A stretch of 64,000 nucleotides of DNA from Tomocerus qinae. Taxonomy: Eukaryota; Arthropoda; Collembola; Entomobryomorpha; Tomoceridae. The notes beneath the pieces are model-generated. The model made no database searches and had not been told where the DNA came from. It saw only the letters and a program-made list of their open reading frames with translations. Within the stretch, counting starts at the first letter, position 1. Every line of letters starts with the position of its first letter. A program made the position numbers and the translations under genes. Shown here in pieces: positions 56,501 through 64,000 of the stretch. The stretch covers positions 9,327,501-9,391,500 of the forward strand of contig CM034549.1 in assembly GCA_020055645.1 (NCBI GenBank), read 5' to 3'.

Positions 56501-57678
56501 AGTGAGTAGTTTTACGAAGTACAAATGTAAGGTTATCATCCGTTATTCGACAGAAAAAGAGAGACATGATGTGAATGAGATAAGTTGCGAGGTGTGAGGG
56601 AAGAAGTAATAGAAAAAAAGAGCACAGTACAAGATTCTAGCACTTTAGTCTCCACATTTAAAATAAATGATTCAGAGTTTTTGCTTTCCCTTGTGAGCCA
56701 TTTGCACGTGTGTTGTATTTTGCCCTGTTTTTATCGATGCCTTTTCATGATGTTTCACTGACATTCATTCAATTCCTTGTACATCCCTAACATTAATGCT
56801 TTACATATCACACTACACTAGTTACACTGCTCCCTTCCGACTTCCATAACATCTACTATGCATGCCACAAACATACAAATAGAAGTCCTAGGTACATTAC
56901 CTTACATTATGTGGACTGGGTTATTGTTTGGTAGAAATTGTAACTTTAAAATGTATAACAAAGTGGTAATTTGTCGTTTATTTTTGTACTTTTAGAACCA
57001 GCAATGGGAAATTTTACTGATGAAGCTTTAGTACCAACAGAAGATGCTTCCTTGGCACAGAGTGATGCTTCAGAAATCATACCCGGGAACAAACTTCCCG
57101 AAGAAGTTCCGAGTAATTATTTTAATTTAATTATCTAAACAGATTTTTGTATTCTAATGAGGACAATAATATCTACAATTTAAGTTATGATAGTAAATAA
57201 ATAAAATTTGATTTATTTGTGACAGGTGTAGTAGGGCAAGCGCCGACAGCAAGTGGAGAATGGAGTTCAGCAACAATAGTAATCACTGCTGTGATTTCAT
57301 CGTTCGTTGCAATAATCGTGGTACTGCTGATAATTCTGACAGCGATGGTCTTCCGTAATAAACTGCGCTCACGATCAAAAGGGCCGGTGAGTCAAAATGG
57401 GACTCTGCCTTATGACAATCAGACAGAATTTGGCTACGTGTCACCGGAAGAGATTCGCAAGTGCAAAATCTCTGCTGGAGAGTATCAAGAGCCTTTTGCA
57501 GCTGCTCCTCAGCTAACGAGTTTCCCTGGTGCGGCCATCGCTCCCGGAATCAACATTAACACAATGAGTGTCAACATGAACAATATAAACGGCTCGAGTG
57601 GGATGCTTGGGAAAGGGAAAATGGCAGAGTACTACAGCTGCACTCTCGTCTCCAATCCTCCTCCTCCTAATAATCCAG
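14282..57678 (+). CDS. Ddr: Discoidin domain receptor (DDR-type collagen receptor tyrosine kinase), 5' and middle part; kinase domain outside window
   Basis: Ten exons joined in phase (14187-14510, 14862-14967, 31453-31528, 33267-33422, 36399-36546, 41175-41354, 41497-41633, 55547-55754, 56996-57112, 57226-57678) give 603 codons plus one base from the ATG at 14282. Residue order: hydrophobic signal core about 50-68; discoidin domain C79-C235; discoidin-like domain about 239-414; acidic linker about 415-468; transmembrane helix about 470-495; cytoplasmic juxtamembrane 496-603. All introns have GT-AG ends. The family binds triple-helical collagen through the first domain and signals through a C-terminal tyrosine kinase. 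That kinase must lie beyond 64000, since the last exon ends at a consensus donor in mid-codon. Diagnostic matches include GAWCP, IDLHT, TQGRFGNGHG, VCMR...YGC and GLGQLTDG. The translation start is uncertain: ATGs at 14282, 14372 and 14393 all precede the signal peptide. The gene is broken only by the window edge. Confidence 0.93.
14511..14861 (+). other. DDR intron of 351 bp
   Basis: It lies between the signal-peptide exon and the first discoidin exon, with consensus gtaagt and ttttcag-like ends. Nothing else is seen in it. Confidence 0.85.
14862..14967 (+). CDS. Ddr: DDR exon: start of discoidin domain
   Basis: Acceptor atactttcag at 14861; donor GGA-AG|gtaaaa at 14968. It encodes residues 77-111 of the 14282 form. 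C79 is the first of the two cysteines that close the discoidin fold. The pattern GMETGEIPDKDLTASSSF followed by NVGPQNGR is typical of DDR discoidin domains. The aromatic F101 sits where vertebrate DDR2 has the collagen-binding Trp52. The exon is followed by the largest intron of the gene, 16.5 kb. Confidence 0.93.
25981..26008. repeat. Perfect 12-bp stem, 4-base loop hairpin
   Basis: tagttggtatat, the loop actc, then atataccaacta: a perfect 12-base inverted repeat in the DDR intron, about 620 bases past the stop codon of the nested CARD-LRR gene. A role in transcript ends or as an element remnant is possible but not shown. Confidence 0.6.
26374..26379 (-). terminator. Candidate polyadenylation signal of the CARD-LRR gene
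   Basis: AATAAA on the - strand, about 250 bases past the stop codon of the nested gene, is the nearest canonical signal I found downstream. In AT-rich sequence such hexamers are common by chance. Confidence 0.3.
26626..28521 (-). CDS. CARD-LRR gene, exon 2
   Basis: The acceptor on the - strand is ttttctttcag, next to 28521. The frame begins VGNKDKLDVFYKTFRNKG and stays open for 631 codons, by far the longest open frame in the window. It supplies CARD helices 4-6, then the LRR region and a C-terminal tail of about 80 residues rich in Pro, Phe and Tyr. There is no internal ATG before the CARD end, so the upstream exon is needed for a full domain. Confidence 0.85.
   Translation of the reverse strand, partial: VGNKDKLDVFYKTFRNKGQSAFLHLIQSLIFSNNVSAAKILTENYKKITLGAKNCEDVFVFKFSDTPPSLKSTITSLQLFFVELHRNDLENLGQLTKLQELKLVNFRLFGKLQTTWITKPSLCDLKLFHYEEMPPQEVPQGEVYSRNLKPVFFFSTKSVQLSKIDMRICIYNVVLVDSRKSVKNGEMSIMTLGSIGSADENSDVWLTCDKNHQVIEIALKTGEIVASSMQKCLMTSQKALQNVETFRIENCTVLGDFEREIRVSLPKLRRFDVNMKGNASYLKKSDYFEKLFFFNKFWDIPWAVDEIYSINVDIRVVLNDMFICGVDHKDPNLHFVNRGLAECSEALLESVRNQRMKKLSVISSTTETRSHILSWHQNIQPHLLTKFTFVGPYTVSLSSMLKKCDNIREITIWNQRETIAQKIKHSSFRCGIGINGDSMPNPSDSFELKPNFTSVALYDLSIRNNNSISSFDRLEQLHMYECNVEGILDPKRNNDLHAQQLFPALREISIAGGKNPNQLNPDFLKSLLEMHSIESIFVCKFQWSTKTNEEAKFLAKKLEMKGTEKNFIIGKVPGPISRKSEIPPIIWKSRVPKPAEYHQILYDQFHMNDFFIEPDAFTSYANLYGLKTKLI
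26626..28762 (-). CDS. CARD-LRR protein, complete two-exon gene nested antisense in a DDR intron
   Basis: Exon 1 is 28762-28613 (50 codons, ATG in good context with A at -3 and G at +4). It is joined across a 91-bp GT-AG intron (28612-28522) to exon 2, 28521-26626, open in one frame to the stop. The predicted protein is 681 residues. Residues about 8-92 fit a CARD death-fold domain: SQILKHLDFLVENTENLKKI, ISKQVLTASEEETIFGI, DKLDVFYKTFRNKGQSAFLH, with the usual spacing of hydrophobic helices and the VL-x-x-x-E and K-G-x-x-A-F signatures. Residues about 140-600 hold irregular leucine-rich repeats (LTKLQELKLVNFRL, LPKLRRFDV, MKKLSVI, FDRLEQLHMYEC, FPALREISIAG). No NACHT P-loop, kinase, TIR or membrane segment is seen. 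By family knowledge CARDs mediate homotypic assembly in immunity or cell death and LRRs sense ligands. The function here is inferred and no ortholog is recognised. Confidence 0.83.
28613..28762 (-). CDS. CARD-LRR gene, exon 1
   Basis: Fifty codons, starting MEEPEYLSNSQILKHL and ending in GGA-ATC before a strong donor gtaagt (- strand, 28612 downward). It holds CARD helices 1-3. Without splicing, the frame would close after 69 codons with no further CARD helices, so the splice is well supported. Confidence 0.82.
31453..31528 (+). CDS. Ddr: DDR exon: discoidin domain, GAWCP segment
   Basis: Acceptor ttttattttatag at 31452; donor TTG-CAG|gtaata at 31529. The first base completes an Arg codon with AG from the previous exon. 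Residues 112-137 include the hallmark GGAWCP (C123, expected to pair with C227) and end in EEWLQ, leading directly into IDLHT of the next exon. At 76 bp this is the shortest recognised exon, isolated between introns of 16.5 and 1.7 kb. Confidence 0.92.
31529..33266 (+). other. DDR intron of 1.7 kb
   Basis: An unsupported 128-codon open frame (31714-32100) is the only notable frame. It has mixed low-complexity composition and no recognisable domain. Confidence 0.8.
33267..33422 (+). CDS. Ddr: DDR exon: discoidin domain core
   Basis: Acceptor tattttccag at 33266; donor AAT-GAG|gtaatt at 33423; exactly 52 codons in phase 0. Residues 138-189 read IDLHTVHVITATETQGRFG onward and contain R154 and E162. 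By alignment these match DDR2 Arg105 and Glu113, which contact collagen. The Y-W-R-P-E-L-N-K-W strand follows. Everything seen fits a working collagen-binding face on this exon. Confidence 0.95.
33423..36398 (+). other. DDR intron of 3.0 kb
   Basis: No supported gene. Purine-rich stretch near 34860-34925 and several short chance frames. Confidence 0.8.
36399..36546 (+). CDS. Ddr: DDR exon: end of discoidin domain
   Basis: Acceptor ttgtgtttcag at 36398; donor CGA-G|gtaaga at 36547. Residues 190-238 carry the LxPPIMASKLRILPYSYH strand, C227 in VCMR and C235 in EIYGC, the closing cysteine of the domain. The final base G completes a Gly codon with the next exon. The domain boundary nearly coincides with the exon boundary. 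Confidence 0.95.
36547..41174 (+). other. DDR intron of 4.6 kb
   Basis: AT-rich, with frames of up to about 106 codons that show no domain. Nothing else seen. Confidence 0.8.
41175..41354 (+). CDS. Ddr: DDR exon: start of discoidin-like domain
   Basis: The acceptor is weak in pyrimidines (cacgttgactag at 41174); the donor is CGG-A|gtaagt at 41355. Residues 239-298 begin GGLLSYTMPQGSKRG, then contain YDGIWDGNYLRNGLGQLTDG, a family-specific motif in DDRs that opens the second, discoidin-like domain. The frame is uninterrupted and both junction codons are consistent with the neighbouring exons. Confidence 0.95.
41497..41633 (+). CDS. Ddr: DDR exon: discoidin-like domain, middle
   Basis: Acceptor ttttgctttaaaatag at 41496; donor ATA-CAG|gtaaat at 41634. 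It follows an intron of only 142 bp. Residues 299-344 include GWVGWKN, then EILFKFDSVREFSAVHIHTSN, the pattern in which DDRs have a conserved EI-F-FD-R-F core. It ends in phase 0 before a 13.9-kb intron. Confidence 0.94.
51301..51666. repeat. Long inverted repeat (hairpin) 1 in a DDR intron
   Basis: The left arm (about 51318-51443) and the right arm (about 51516-51641) are reverse complements over about 125 bases with only about four differences. The loop is about 72 bases. Beyond the core the pairing continues with gaps to an atgcat motif near each end (51301 and 51661). No open frame is present. It is either a fold-back/MITE-type element or a hairpin-RNA locus. Confidence 0.9.
51895..51919. 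repeat. Small palindrome
   Basis: Nine-base arms, agttataac and gttataact, flank a seven-base centre. The arms overlap a separate perfect ten-base palindrome, aaccatggtt. It sits inside the hairpin cluster of the 13.9-kb intron. Confidence 0.5.
51940..52069. repeat. Short degenerate inverted repeat between the two long hairpins
   Basis: The 20 bases at 51940-51959 match the reverse complement of 52050-52069 with two differences. More scattered pairing lies outside it (ctatcaa at about 51921 against the complement near 52090). It looks like an older, decayed hairpin of the same cluster. Confidence 0.55.
52362..52694. repeat. Long inverted repeat (hairpin) 2 in a DDR intron
   Basis: The left arm (52362-52500) and right arm (52555-52694) are reverse complements over about 138 bases with roughly eight differences. 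The loop is about 54 bases. The arm sequence is unrelated to that of hairpin 1, which ends 0.7 kb upstream. A - strand open frame that overlaps it (52562-52825) is not supported as a gene. Confidence 0.9.
55547..55754 (+). CDS. Ddr: DDR exon: discoidin-like domain, end
   Basis: Acceptor tgtttttcgtttgaag at 55546; donor TCC-C|gtaagt at 55755. Residues 345-413 start VFSEARVFFSVGG, carry IKLHHRIGQYVKLQLFF and end KWILISELTFDS. This matches the last strands of the DDR discoidin-like domain (vertebrate forms end in F-SEI-F-S). One N-glycosylation sequon, NVT, is visible in this exon. A long - strand open frame (55430-55816) overlaps it but is only its antisense shadow. Confidence 0.94.
55755..56995 (+). 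other. DDR intron of 1.2 kb
   Basis: AT-rich; nothing recognised beyond the splice ends. Confidence 0.85.
56996..57112 (+). CDS. Ddr: DDR exon: acidic extracellular juxtamembrane linker
   Basis: Acceptor tttgtacttttag at 56995; donor CCG-A|gtaatt at 57113. Residues 414-452 read QPAMGNFTDEALVP onward and are rich in Asp, Glu, Ser and Pro, with one NFT sequon. In vertebrate DDRs this region is the flexible, glycosylated and shed stalk. No dibasic furin-type site is visible here. Phase is consistent on both sides. Confidence 0.9.
57226..57678 (+). CDS. Ddr: DDR exon: transmembrane helix and cytoplasmic juxtamembrane region
   Basis: Acceptor atttatttgtgacag at 57225, after a 113-bp intron; donor CCA-G|gtaagt at 57679. 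Residues 453-603. The membrane helix is about 470-495 (ITAVISSFVAIIVVLLIILT, then AMVF), followed by the basic stop-transfer RNKLRSRSK. The cytoplasmic part has five tyrosines (515, 523, 539, 588, 589). Y539 lies in EYQEP, like the YxEP motif in vertebrate DDR juxtamembrane regions. There is an Asn/Met/Gly-rich stretch about 560-583 and a proline run near 597-600. The exon ends in mid-codon, so at least one more coding exon must follow outside the window. Confidence 0.93.
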
Positions 57679-59917
57679 GTAAGTGTCACTATAAATAACA
57701 TTAAACTGGAAGTGAAATCAACGACAACGACACTAACAAGTCAAGTGAAATGCTCTGTCAACTCCGATCACGAAAATAAGTTGCTCAGCGGAAAGTAGGA
57801 CAGAATTATTAGAAAAAGTCAGGAAACTTGAGTTCCAGATGATTATAAGAAAGTCGAAGTGAATTGTTGAAGCGAGAGAGGAGAACTTGTTGCTCTAGTT
57901 GGTCTCTCTAGTCCATAAGTACCTTATGTTCATTTCCTATTAGACTTTACTTATTGTCAGGAGAATCAAGATTTATGCCGAAAAACAACAATTGTTAAAA
58001 GAGTAAGGTTCAAAATACAATAATATTAATAGTATAACAGTATGGAAGGAAAGAAAGGGGATGTCCGCTGGGAATCGCAAAAAATTTCATATCGCAAATA
58101 TTTCCCATAGAGAAGAAGAAAAGAGAGGAAACTTTCTTTTGGTGCACACACGGGACAAAAACAAACACAATGGAATAGCGGCAGAGTGCCTCGCCTTGCT
58201 TTTCCTATCCCTACTGAGTACAATAGTGGTAGTAATATAGAAATTCCTTCTCTCTGTCTCTGAACAAACCTAAAAGCATGACACTAGCACTGCTCTCTGA
58301 TCTAGCAACCTGGAAAACATTTCTAGACAGAGCAAGAGCAAACTCTAATGTCCCTTCATTCTGGTTTATTGCATCTTTTTGTGGACTTTCCTCTTTCTTT
58401 TCTACGTTTTCATAAACTTTCACGAGTTTCAACTCACAATAGTCGAATATGAAGTGTAGCAAAAGTGTAACTGCCTACTTACGTACTTTTTCACAATGCA
58501 ATATTCTAAAATAATATACTCCTTGTATTTCTATATACTATCCATATAATTTAATAGAACATAGCTATACGGAGACATTTTATTTTATAGTTACTTTCTT
58601 CTGAGTGAGTTGAGCTGAGGAGGAAGGTGAAATAATAATAGGCCATAAACTACACTGCCATATAAAACACAATAAACTACAATTGTACTCTTCTCAATAT
58701 TGCAGACGGAGAATCATACCAGTTTTATTAGACTTTTCATCCTATACAGCACACAGACATACCTGTGTCTATCATCAGATTGTTATTTTCCATGTTTTGT
58801 GGCAGGCTGAGTGAATCTCTACGTCAAATAAAAGAACAGTCAATAATATTTGACTCCAGAATCAATAAAATGCCCGATATCAGTGGTATCGCATAATAAA
58901 TAGTACATACAGTGAGTGAATACAAAATTGCCCAACTACATGCATATAAATGAATATAATATTATGGTCTGACTGACTAACCGATATGTTATCTACTTAA
59001 ACAATAGTAAATGAAATAATTTATTGCGCAACAAAATAATTTTCGGATTTCAGAGTCCCAAATTGATCGAAACGATTTAATTAATTTACACATGCTTGCT
59101 AAAGTTGAGTATTACTTTGCAGGCAATTTTTATAGTATTAGCCCATGAGATTTCATTTTTAACCAGCATGAAAGCATGAAGAATAATGAGATCACTAGAC
59201 TTAATACTTGGATTGCATATACCTAGCTTGTATATTATGTCTAAGTAATACAAGTTGAAATTGTAAAGTCAGGATGACATAGGATGCAGGTTAGGGAAAT
59301 GAGTTTTTCATGAATCTTGTGAAAAGTGGAAATAGAGTGAAGGTTGAATTGAAAAGGTTGTATGTGTCAGTACAAATTCGTAGTGAAAAGTAAAAGAATG
59401 TAAAATGAGAGAGAATTAAGGGTGAGGCGAAGAAAGGAAGGTGGATAAGGTTGGTGTAGAGTGAGAAGAAAAGGAGTGTCTTGTAAATTGGAAAGCAATG
59501 GAGCGAATTTCTTGACAAGACAGAAAAATAGGGAGAAAGTGAAGAGAGGAGAAGAAAGATTGCATTGCTTTCTTTCTCTTGTATCTTTCTTCACTGCATC
59601 TAGTGCCTCTTCTTCAGGGTAAATAGTAAATAGGAAATAAATACGCTTAAGTGAACTGAAGTGACGGTGAGTAAGCCAAGACAAGCCAAACCCAAACCGA
59701 TCTTCTTTTTCGACTAGTAGAACTGTGACCTAAGCAAAGCAAAGCACTCTTTTCTTATACTTCCCTTGTATACAAAATCCTATTCTCTGTTCATATAAAT
59801 AATATGAAAAATTCAGGTATGTATAGTGAACAGTTTGTAAAGTAGTAGCAGCGCTATTACTGTTTACTGTGAGTATTGAGTGGCTATGTATGACTTGACA
59901 CTCAAATCGTTGTTCGT

Positions 59918-59985
59918 CTTCACATCACATCACACACATTACATTACACTACATTACAATGCAATAGAATACAATAGAATGCACT
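59918..59985. repeat. Low-complexity CACAT/ACATT/AATAG stretch
   Basis: Short near-repeats of cacat, acatt and aatagaat give a simple-sequence stretch. Similar catcacat runs occur near 21186 and 31985. It explains the chance open frames around it. Confidence 0.5.
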
Positions 59986-62900
59986 TGACTAAGTTTCTCG
60001 ACTATTTTCTCTCGATATATTTTATTATCCGTTTGCTGATCCTCACTTTTTCACAGACGTAGATAGGGAATGTGTATTCAAGAGCAAAGTAATAAAGAAT
60101 GAGTTAAACATGTACCAAATGCATTTTTTCAATTTTTCACGTTGTTGTCTTGATAGGCTCTTCATGTTCTCTTCCAGCACGTGAATTCTTCTGTAATACA
60201 CTGAAAGTACATACATATTCAGTACACATACATACCTACATAGTTCTAGAAGTGAAAGCGTGAGAGCATTTTTCCGATCCTGCTTGTTTCGAATATCTTT
60301 AACGTCAAGTCAACTGATGTGATGTGAAGCGAGTAGCGAGTCATGAGAAGACTCGCTTTTTACATAAACACGTCCACATTCACTAGTTTACTTGAATATA
60401 CTAGAACACAGAGAGCTAAGGTACTTTTCGCACTTTTCAAAAATAAAACGAAAGTATAGCTTACGCGTAAATACGTAGAGTACGAAGTATTGTAGCTCGT
60501 CGCTCTTAGTCTGAGAGGAAAGCAGGAAATAAGAAAAGCTGAAGAAACATGATGACAATCGATCACAGCAACCAAGTTGACGACAGGACAGGACAGCAGG
60601 ACAACAGTTTCCATTCCATTGCCATACCAAGCCAAGACGTGCGTGTGTCTGCAGCTATCTATAATAGTTGGGTGACTGAGTGAAAGAAAGATGGATAGGG
60701 AGCATCTATATACTCACAGGATGTGATAGAAAAGACTAATAGGAAGACAGAGACAGACAGAGCTGAACTGAACATGAGACATGCCTTCCATACTTAAGTA
60801 ACTCATACTACTTTCACGCACAAATTCCTACTTACAAAATGCTACTTACATCCCTATCCCTGTAAAGCTATTTTAAACCAAACACTTTCTCACAAACGAC
60901 GCGTTAAAAAATTTATTTGGAATTTACTGCACTAATGTTCCTTAAATGTCATCTCATTAATTAATTGTAACATAAGAATCTGACGATGTCACCATGTACC
61001 TTTGATGTTTTAATATTACCCTAAATGAATGAACGTGGTAGTTTCCTAAATGGTTGTAATTATGCACAAAAAACCAATAATGAACTGCTCTTAGTTTTGA
61101 TTGTTAAAATACTGCTAGCTGCAAATCTAGCAAAATTGTTAGAAAAATGTTGAAATAGGTTTTCTACCGATTACACACTGTTCCGAAATTCATCGACAGA
61201 CCGGTAATTTACAACGGCATAAAAATTATATAAATTCCTTACGCCTGCGTACTACGATTAGAAAGTGCATAAATCAGATTCGAAATTTTAATAACAGCTC
61301 TTATGCATAGGATGTAGTACCAATACATTATAATGTTCCTTTTCAACACACTAAGGTTACTATATACCCTCAAATGACGTTATGGAATATTTGTGGTGAG
61401 AAAATAGAATGGAATTGATTAGGATTATATGAGATTATGGTATAAAAATAGTATTATTTTGTATAGAAATAATAAATGCAGGTCACAGACTCATGAGAAA
61501 GTTTCAAGTTGAGGCGAGCATTGACAGAATAGAATATAAGGCGGAGGAGAGGAGACAAGACACGTTCGTGTCTGTAGTAACAATGCACTAGTAGTGTGCA
61601 AGCAACTAGTTTTCTCTTTGCGTATAATATATATTTTTCTTGATTCTTGGGGAAAAGGAATTCTTGTCGACTCATTCAGTTCCTTCAGTCAGTCAGCATC
61701 AGCAATATTACAAGTTTTGTGGGAAACATAAGTTCAATTTAGTTTGGTTGACTTGTTTTCGCGTGGCCGACGCCTTGCACTGCCTCTCTGGCCAATCTAC
61801 ATGAGATGTACAGGAAAAACTCATGTTGCTCTTCCAGAAAATTCAAAAGCGTCAAGAATTTTATTACTATCACTTTGTTTGATGGAGGAGTGAGAAAACA
61901 GAGTGTTTGTTACTGTCTCGTCTTATCTAGACTTAGTATATAAGCAACTACTGCTAGTAGAAAGTACATACAAGGATGGTGAGGGAAATGCATATTTGGA
62001 CAGCTCTGTGGTCTGCATATTTAGTTTTTTAAGAGGGAAGCCAGAGAATGGAGGGCAGACTGAAAAATTATTTTAAACCGTGTCTTTTCACATAGGAATG
62101 TATTTGTGTGCATGTTTGATGTGGTCTGGCTTCGTCACGACTCATTTGTATTCACTCCCCGTCCCAGTAAAAGTGGCGAGCAAATATTTCCAAACTTTCA
62201 CTCACTCACTCACTCTCCTCTTTAGTTTGGTTTTCGGATGATCCTACTCCTTACAACCTTTCATACACTCTTCTAGTCTGCGCTACTAAACGGTTCCCTT
62301 TAAGCTCCTTTTCCTCTTTCAGTTTGTTTAACATTACAAATACTTAATTACTTCATGGTATTACACTAAGTACAAATAGATCCCTTGTTTCAAGTAAATA
62401 GTAATAGCGGAGACTGACAACTCCTGAACTTATTGCTAGATTGGCTGCCTAGTAAAAGCTAAGTAAAGGTAAAGAAAGCTTTGTTGTTGTAATTGTTGAT
62501 TATAGTAAGTAAATATTTTTTGTCATATTATGTCCTGAATGTTAAAGAATTATTTTTCCAAAATTATAATACTTGACTTGGTTTCAATAGTTTCAATAGC
62601 ACTGAGGCTTAATTATCTGTCAATTTGTTAAGACACGGCATAGTATTAAGAACTGTGTTTGTCGCTGAATTATCAGGCTTTTTAATTTACTTTTTTGTGC
62701 AATATTTATGCAAAGCTGCCGCATAATTTTTATAACAAGAATTGTTTTATGCTGCCTCATATTAATGATAGGTTTCAATTAAGGGTCATGACTTTAATAA
62801 AATATTACATGAATAATAGGAATTATTTCTAGTCGGTTCATTTATTCTGTGTTATTTATTTTAATTGTCTCTAATATTTAGTAGGTACGATATTTTACTT

Positions 62901-63567
62901 GATTGGAGAACTATCTGATTTGAGTATAATCGGTGTAGTAGAAAACGAAGGGTAAGTATAAGTCTATACAAGTGGTAGGACATGGAGAAAATTGGTACAA
63001 AAGTATTTGGTGCTATGAAAATTGATACGATACAATTTAGTCTAAGTAATTCATTCCCCATACGTGCAGTAAAGATGAATGATAACATTAGAGAATTTAA
63101 CTGCCTTTTAGTGTGTACATCTTGTTCTTTATTGTCAGTTGAGTTCCTTATGTCACCCTTCTTAGGCCTCTCCCAGTTTAACCCTTTCTCCATCTTCCCA
63201 TTTTATTTATGTAGCACATGGATAGGAAAATATTGTAATAGAACCTTTCTCCTCAGCTTAAGTTTAGAAGACTATAAATATAGTTATTTGTAAGTTTTAT
63301 AAATGTATCTATGAGTATAATATAAAATTTAGTATTTTCTCCCTTCCATTTTTCGCCCCAATGTAATGGAAGGCAGTTCATTTCATTCATCGTAAACACA
63401 GAGCCACGATATAAGGAGGGCACACCGCAGAATACAATACGACATTCAATTCGTGTCATCTTGCTCAATGTTCATGGTTTCCTCATTCACACATGACACG
63501 GCATTCTATTCAACTATTTCGTCAAGACAGGACAGACAAGTCTAGAACTGTGCATTATATAAGTACA

Positions 63568-63588
63568 AGAGAGAGAGAGCGAGAGAGA
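63568..63588. repeat. (GA)n microsatellite
   Basis: An interrupted run of GA dinucleotides downstream of the last DDR exon seen. Confidence 0.7.
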
Positions 63589-64000
63589 ATGTCAAGGCTA
63601 GACTTTGTTGTAGTAGTAACGAAGGGAAAGCAATCCAGGCCAATCCTGTCAGACAGAGTACTCCATTATTCTGTTCTCTCATCACAATGACTATACTATA
63701 GTATGACAATAGCTGGGAAATGTGAATGTGATGTGCAGTTCAACTTCCCTTCCACAATACGCAATTCTTATGACTACATATGCTTCTCCATCCCCACTAA
63801 ATATTATTAGAGAAATGCTATTGTTAGTTAGTGCATGCACACACAAATAGCGTAAAAGTTTATTTCAATGCTTACACAAAGATGAGCAGTGGACTTCTTC
63901 TTGTAGTAAATGTGATCTTGTTGTGACATCGCTGCGAGGTGAGGTGACCCTCCACTCCCTTGTGTATCAACTTCCCTTGAGGCATTATGCTTAGCAATTA

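Larger units (their letters stand above)
57679..64000 (+). other. DDR intron, beginning only; next exon not in window
   Basis: It starts with gtaagt. I looked for kinase motifs (glycine loop, VAIK-type Lys, HRDLA, DFG) in the translated frames given and saw none. It holds the low-complexity runs at 59918 and 63568 and (GACA)-like short repeats near 60580 and 60746. The intron is therefore probably longer than 6.3 kb. Confidence 0.7.

Noticed and set aside
59367-59684. 105-codon - strand open frame
   Set aside because: Ser/Leu/Phe-rich, from a purine-rich + strand; no domain or gene structure.
57679-64000. Search for the DDR kinase exons
   Set aside because: No kinase motifs were found in the translated open frames available to me; the kinase is taken to lie beyond the window.
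1-64000. CRISPR arrays, bacterial-type operons, rRNA
   Set aside because: Nothing of the kind is visible; gene structure and splice sites are those of an animal nuclear genome.

Overview
The window looks like nuclear DNA of an invertebrate animal, most likely an arthropod. It is AT-rich, has GT-AG introns from about 0.1 to 16 kb, and shows no operon-like packing. The best-supported content is the 5' and middle part of one large receptor gene on the + strand. Its protein reads most like arthropod discoidin domain receptors (DDR, collagen-binding receptor tyrosine kinases). The species cannot be fixed from sequence alone. A springtail or a similar non-dipteran arthropod is a guess, based on gene style and the CARD protein.

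Layout. 1-7536 has no recognisable gene. 7537-7783 is a possible 5' exon of the DDR gene. From 14187 to 57678 ten exons join in perfect reading phase. In order they encode a signal peptide, a complete discoidin (F5/8 type C) domain, the second discoidin-like domain, an acidic extracellular juxtamembrane stretch, one transmembrane helix and about 108 residues of cytoplasmic juxtamembrane region. The last exon ends in a good donor site, and the tyrosine kinase domain is not found in the remaining 6.3 kb, so the gene runs off the right edge.

Nested gene. Inside the 16.5-kb DDR intron (14968-31452), on the - strand, lies a complete two-exon gene (28762 down to 26626) predicted to encode 681 residues. 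Its first ~90 residues have the pattern of a death-fold CARD domain. The rest is an irregular leucine-rich-repeat region. No NACHT or other NTPase module is visible between them. A CARD-LRR protein of this kind, antisense within a collagen-receptor intron, is the most interesting coding feature in the window.

Non-coding structure. The 13.9-kb intron 41634-55546 holds two adjacent long inverted repeats (51301-51666 and 52362-52694). Their arms are about 125-140 bp and about 97% and 94% self-complementary by eye. A shorter, older-looking inverted repeat lies between them. They could be fold-back/MITE-type elements or sources of long hairpin RNA. Otherwise the introns and flanks contain only short AT-rich open frames that look like chance. 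I saw no transposase, reverse transcriptase, viral-type, rRNA or convincing tRNA sequence.
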